Source: Salsipaludibacter sp038233055
GTDB taxonomy: Bacteria; Actinomycetota; Nitriliruptoria; Nitriliruptorales; Nitriliruptoraceae
NCBI GenBank assembly: GCA_038233055.1
Contig: JBBSMS010000155.1
Location: forward strand, 1-7,623
Reading direction: 5' to 3'
Length of the DNA: 7,623 bases
In this document: in pieces, positions 7,445 to 7,623 of the stretch
Numbering within the stretch: the stretch's first letter is position 1
Layout of the letters: every line of letters begins with the position of its first letter
Program-made: the position numbers and the translations under genes
Notes under the pieces: model-generated
Databases searched by the model: none
What the model was told of the DNA's origin: nothing
The model's input: the letters and a program-made list of their open reading frames with translations, nothing else

Positions 7445-7475
7445 TTGGTGGCAGGGTCGAGCCTTTGGGTAGGAT
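7445..7475 (+). promoter_or_regulatory. Probable promoter of tRNA-Gly
   Basis: A TAGGAT hexamer at 7470-7475 fits a sigma-70-type -10 element. It would place the transcription start near 7482, only a few bases before the tRNA 5' end. A weak -35 candidate, TTGGTG (7445-7450), lies 19 bases upstream, slightly wide spacing. The -10 position is the stronger part of this call. Confidence 0.4.
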
Positions 7476-7487
7476 CGGCGACCCTGC
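7451..7487. repeat. Perfect 9-bp inverted repeat around the tRNA promoter
   Basis: GCAGGGTCG (7451-7459) is the exact reverse complement of CGACCCTGC (7479-7487), with a 19-base spacer that carries the TAGGAT element. The right arm runs into the first two bases of the tRNA. It could be an operator, or a stem in a dcd leader transcript read from the other strand. If tRNA transcription starts near 7482, the whole stem would not be in the tRNA precursor. The repeat is seen directly; its role is unknown. Confidence 0.55.
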
Positions 7488-7556
7488 GGGTGTAGCTCAA
7501 TGGTAGAGCCCCAGCTTCCCAAGCTGGTGACGGGGGTTCGATTCCCCTCACCCGCT
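7486..7556 (+). tRNA. tRNA-Gly (anticodon CCC)
   Basis: This is a complete 71-base cloverleaf. The acceptor stem GCGGGTG (7486-7492) pairs fully with CACCCGC (7549-7555), followed by discriminator T at 7556. The D arm is GCTC/GAGC around AATGGTA (7495-7509). The anticodon stem CCAGC/GCTGG encloses the loop TTCCCAA, with anticodon CCC at 7518-7520. The variable loop is the 4 bases TGAC. The T arm is GGGGG/CCCCT (one G-T pair) around TTCGATT (7537-7543). The 3' CCA is not encoded. It decodes GGG glycine codons. It is divergent from dcd, with a 112-base spacer. Confidence 0.97.
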
Positions 7557-7623
7557 CTCTGACACCGTCCCCGCTGCATGGCACGTTCAACAGCTTCATC
7601 ACTACCGCCGACGCACAAGAATC
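7557..7623. other. Non-coding tail after the tRNA, no supportable gene
   Basis: These 67 bases run from the tRNA discriminator to the window edge. By hand count they are about 57% G+C, clearly below the rest of the window. An ATG at 7578 opens a plus-strand frame that stays open to the edge, but it has no ribosome site and only 15 codons. No terminator hairpin with a T-run follows the tRNA. Confidence 0.5.

Noticed and set aside
5500..7602. Very long minus-strand open frame across the ATPase 3' half, dcd and the tRNA
   Set aside because: It is a shadow of high-GC coding sequence: arginine-, proline- and serine-rich with no recognisable domain, and it overlaps dcd in another frame as well as the tRNA.
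7370..7618. Minus-strand frame reading GNRTPVTSLGSWGS across the tRNA
   Set aside because: This is the familiar false peptide obtained by translating the antisense of a tRNA gene. The region is explained by tRNA-Gly.
7578..7623. Possible start of a plus-strand gene at the ATG in the window tail
   Set aside because: It has no ribosome site, only 15 codons before the edge, and no recognisable sequence.

Overview
The window comes from a high-GC bacterium, most likely an actinobacterium (Actinomycetota). All four plus-strand genes use strongly G/C-ending codons (GTC, CTG, GAC, GCC) and overlap end to start. The dCTP deaminase resembles the mycobacterial dUMP-forming type, and a large FHA-FtsK/SpoIIIE ATPase of an actinobacterial kind is present. 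No genus can be named from the sequence alone.

Bases 1 to 6748 are one tightly packed plus-strand operon segment. It opens inside the C-terminal half of a CpaF/TadA-type secretion ATPase, the motor of a Tad (type IVc / Flp) pilus. Two inner-membrane platform proteins of the T2SSF family follow: a TadB-like protein (571-1482) and a TadC-like protein (1482-2387). The fourth gene (2387-6748, 1453 residues) is a membrane-anchored FHA-FtsK/SpoIIIE ATPase. Its layout is that of EssC-type type VII secretion motors: N-terminal beta-grasp-like or degenerate FHA region, canonical FHA domain, two transmembrane helices, a degenerate ATPase-like domain, then three ATPase modules. Only the first module keeps intact Walker A and B motifs. 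Stops and starts overlap as ATGA or TGATG at all three junctions, so the four proteins are probably made together by coupled translation.

Bases 6749 to 6806 are a 58-base convergent gap without a convincing terminator. Bases 6807 to 7373 hold dcd (dCTP deaminase, probably dUMP-forming) on the minus strand. A 112-base spacer separates dcd from a divergently transcribed tRNA-Gly with anticodon CCC (7486-7556). This spacer holds a likely tRNA promoter, a perfect 9-bp inverted repeat around its -10 element, and a small possible hairpin in the dcd leader. The last 67 bases show no supportable gene and are clearly less GC-rich.

The most notable point is the coupling of a Tad pilus motor and platform (CpaF-TadB-TadC) to an EssC-like, phospho-threonine-sensing ATPase, with no pilin, TadE/F-like or WXG100 gene visible inside the window. 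Whether this ATPase serves the pilus, a separate secretion route, or cell-envelope signalling cannot be settled from the sequence.
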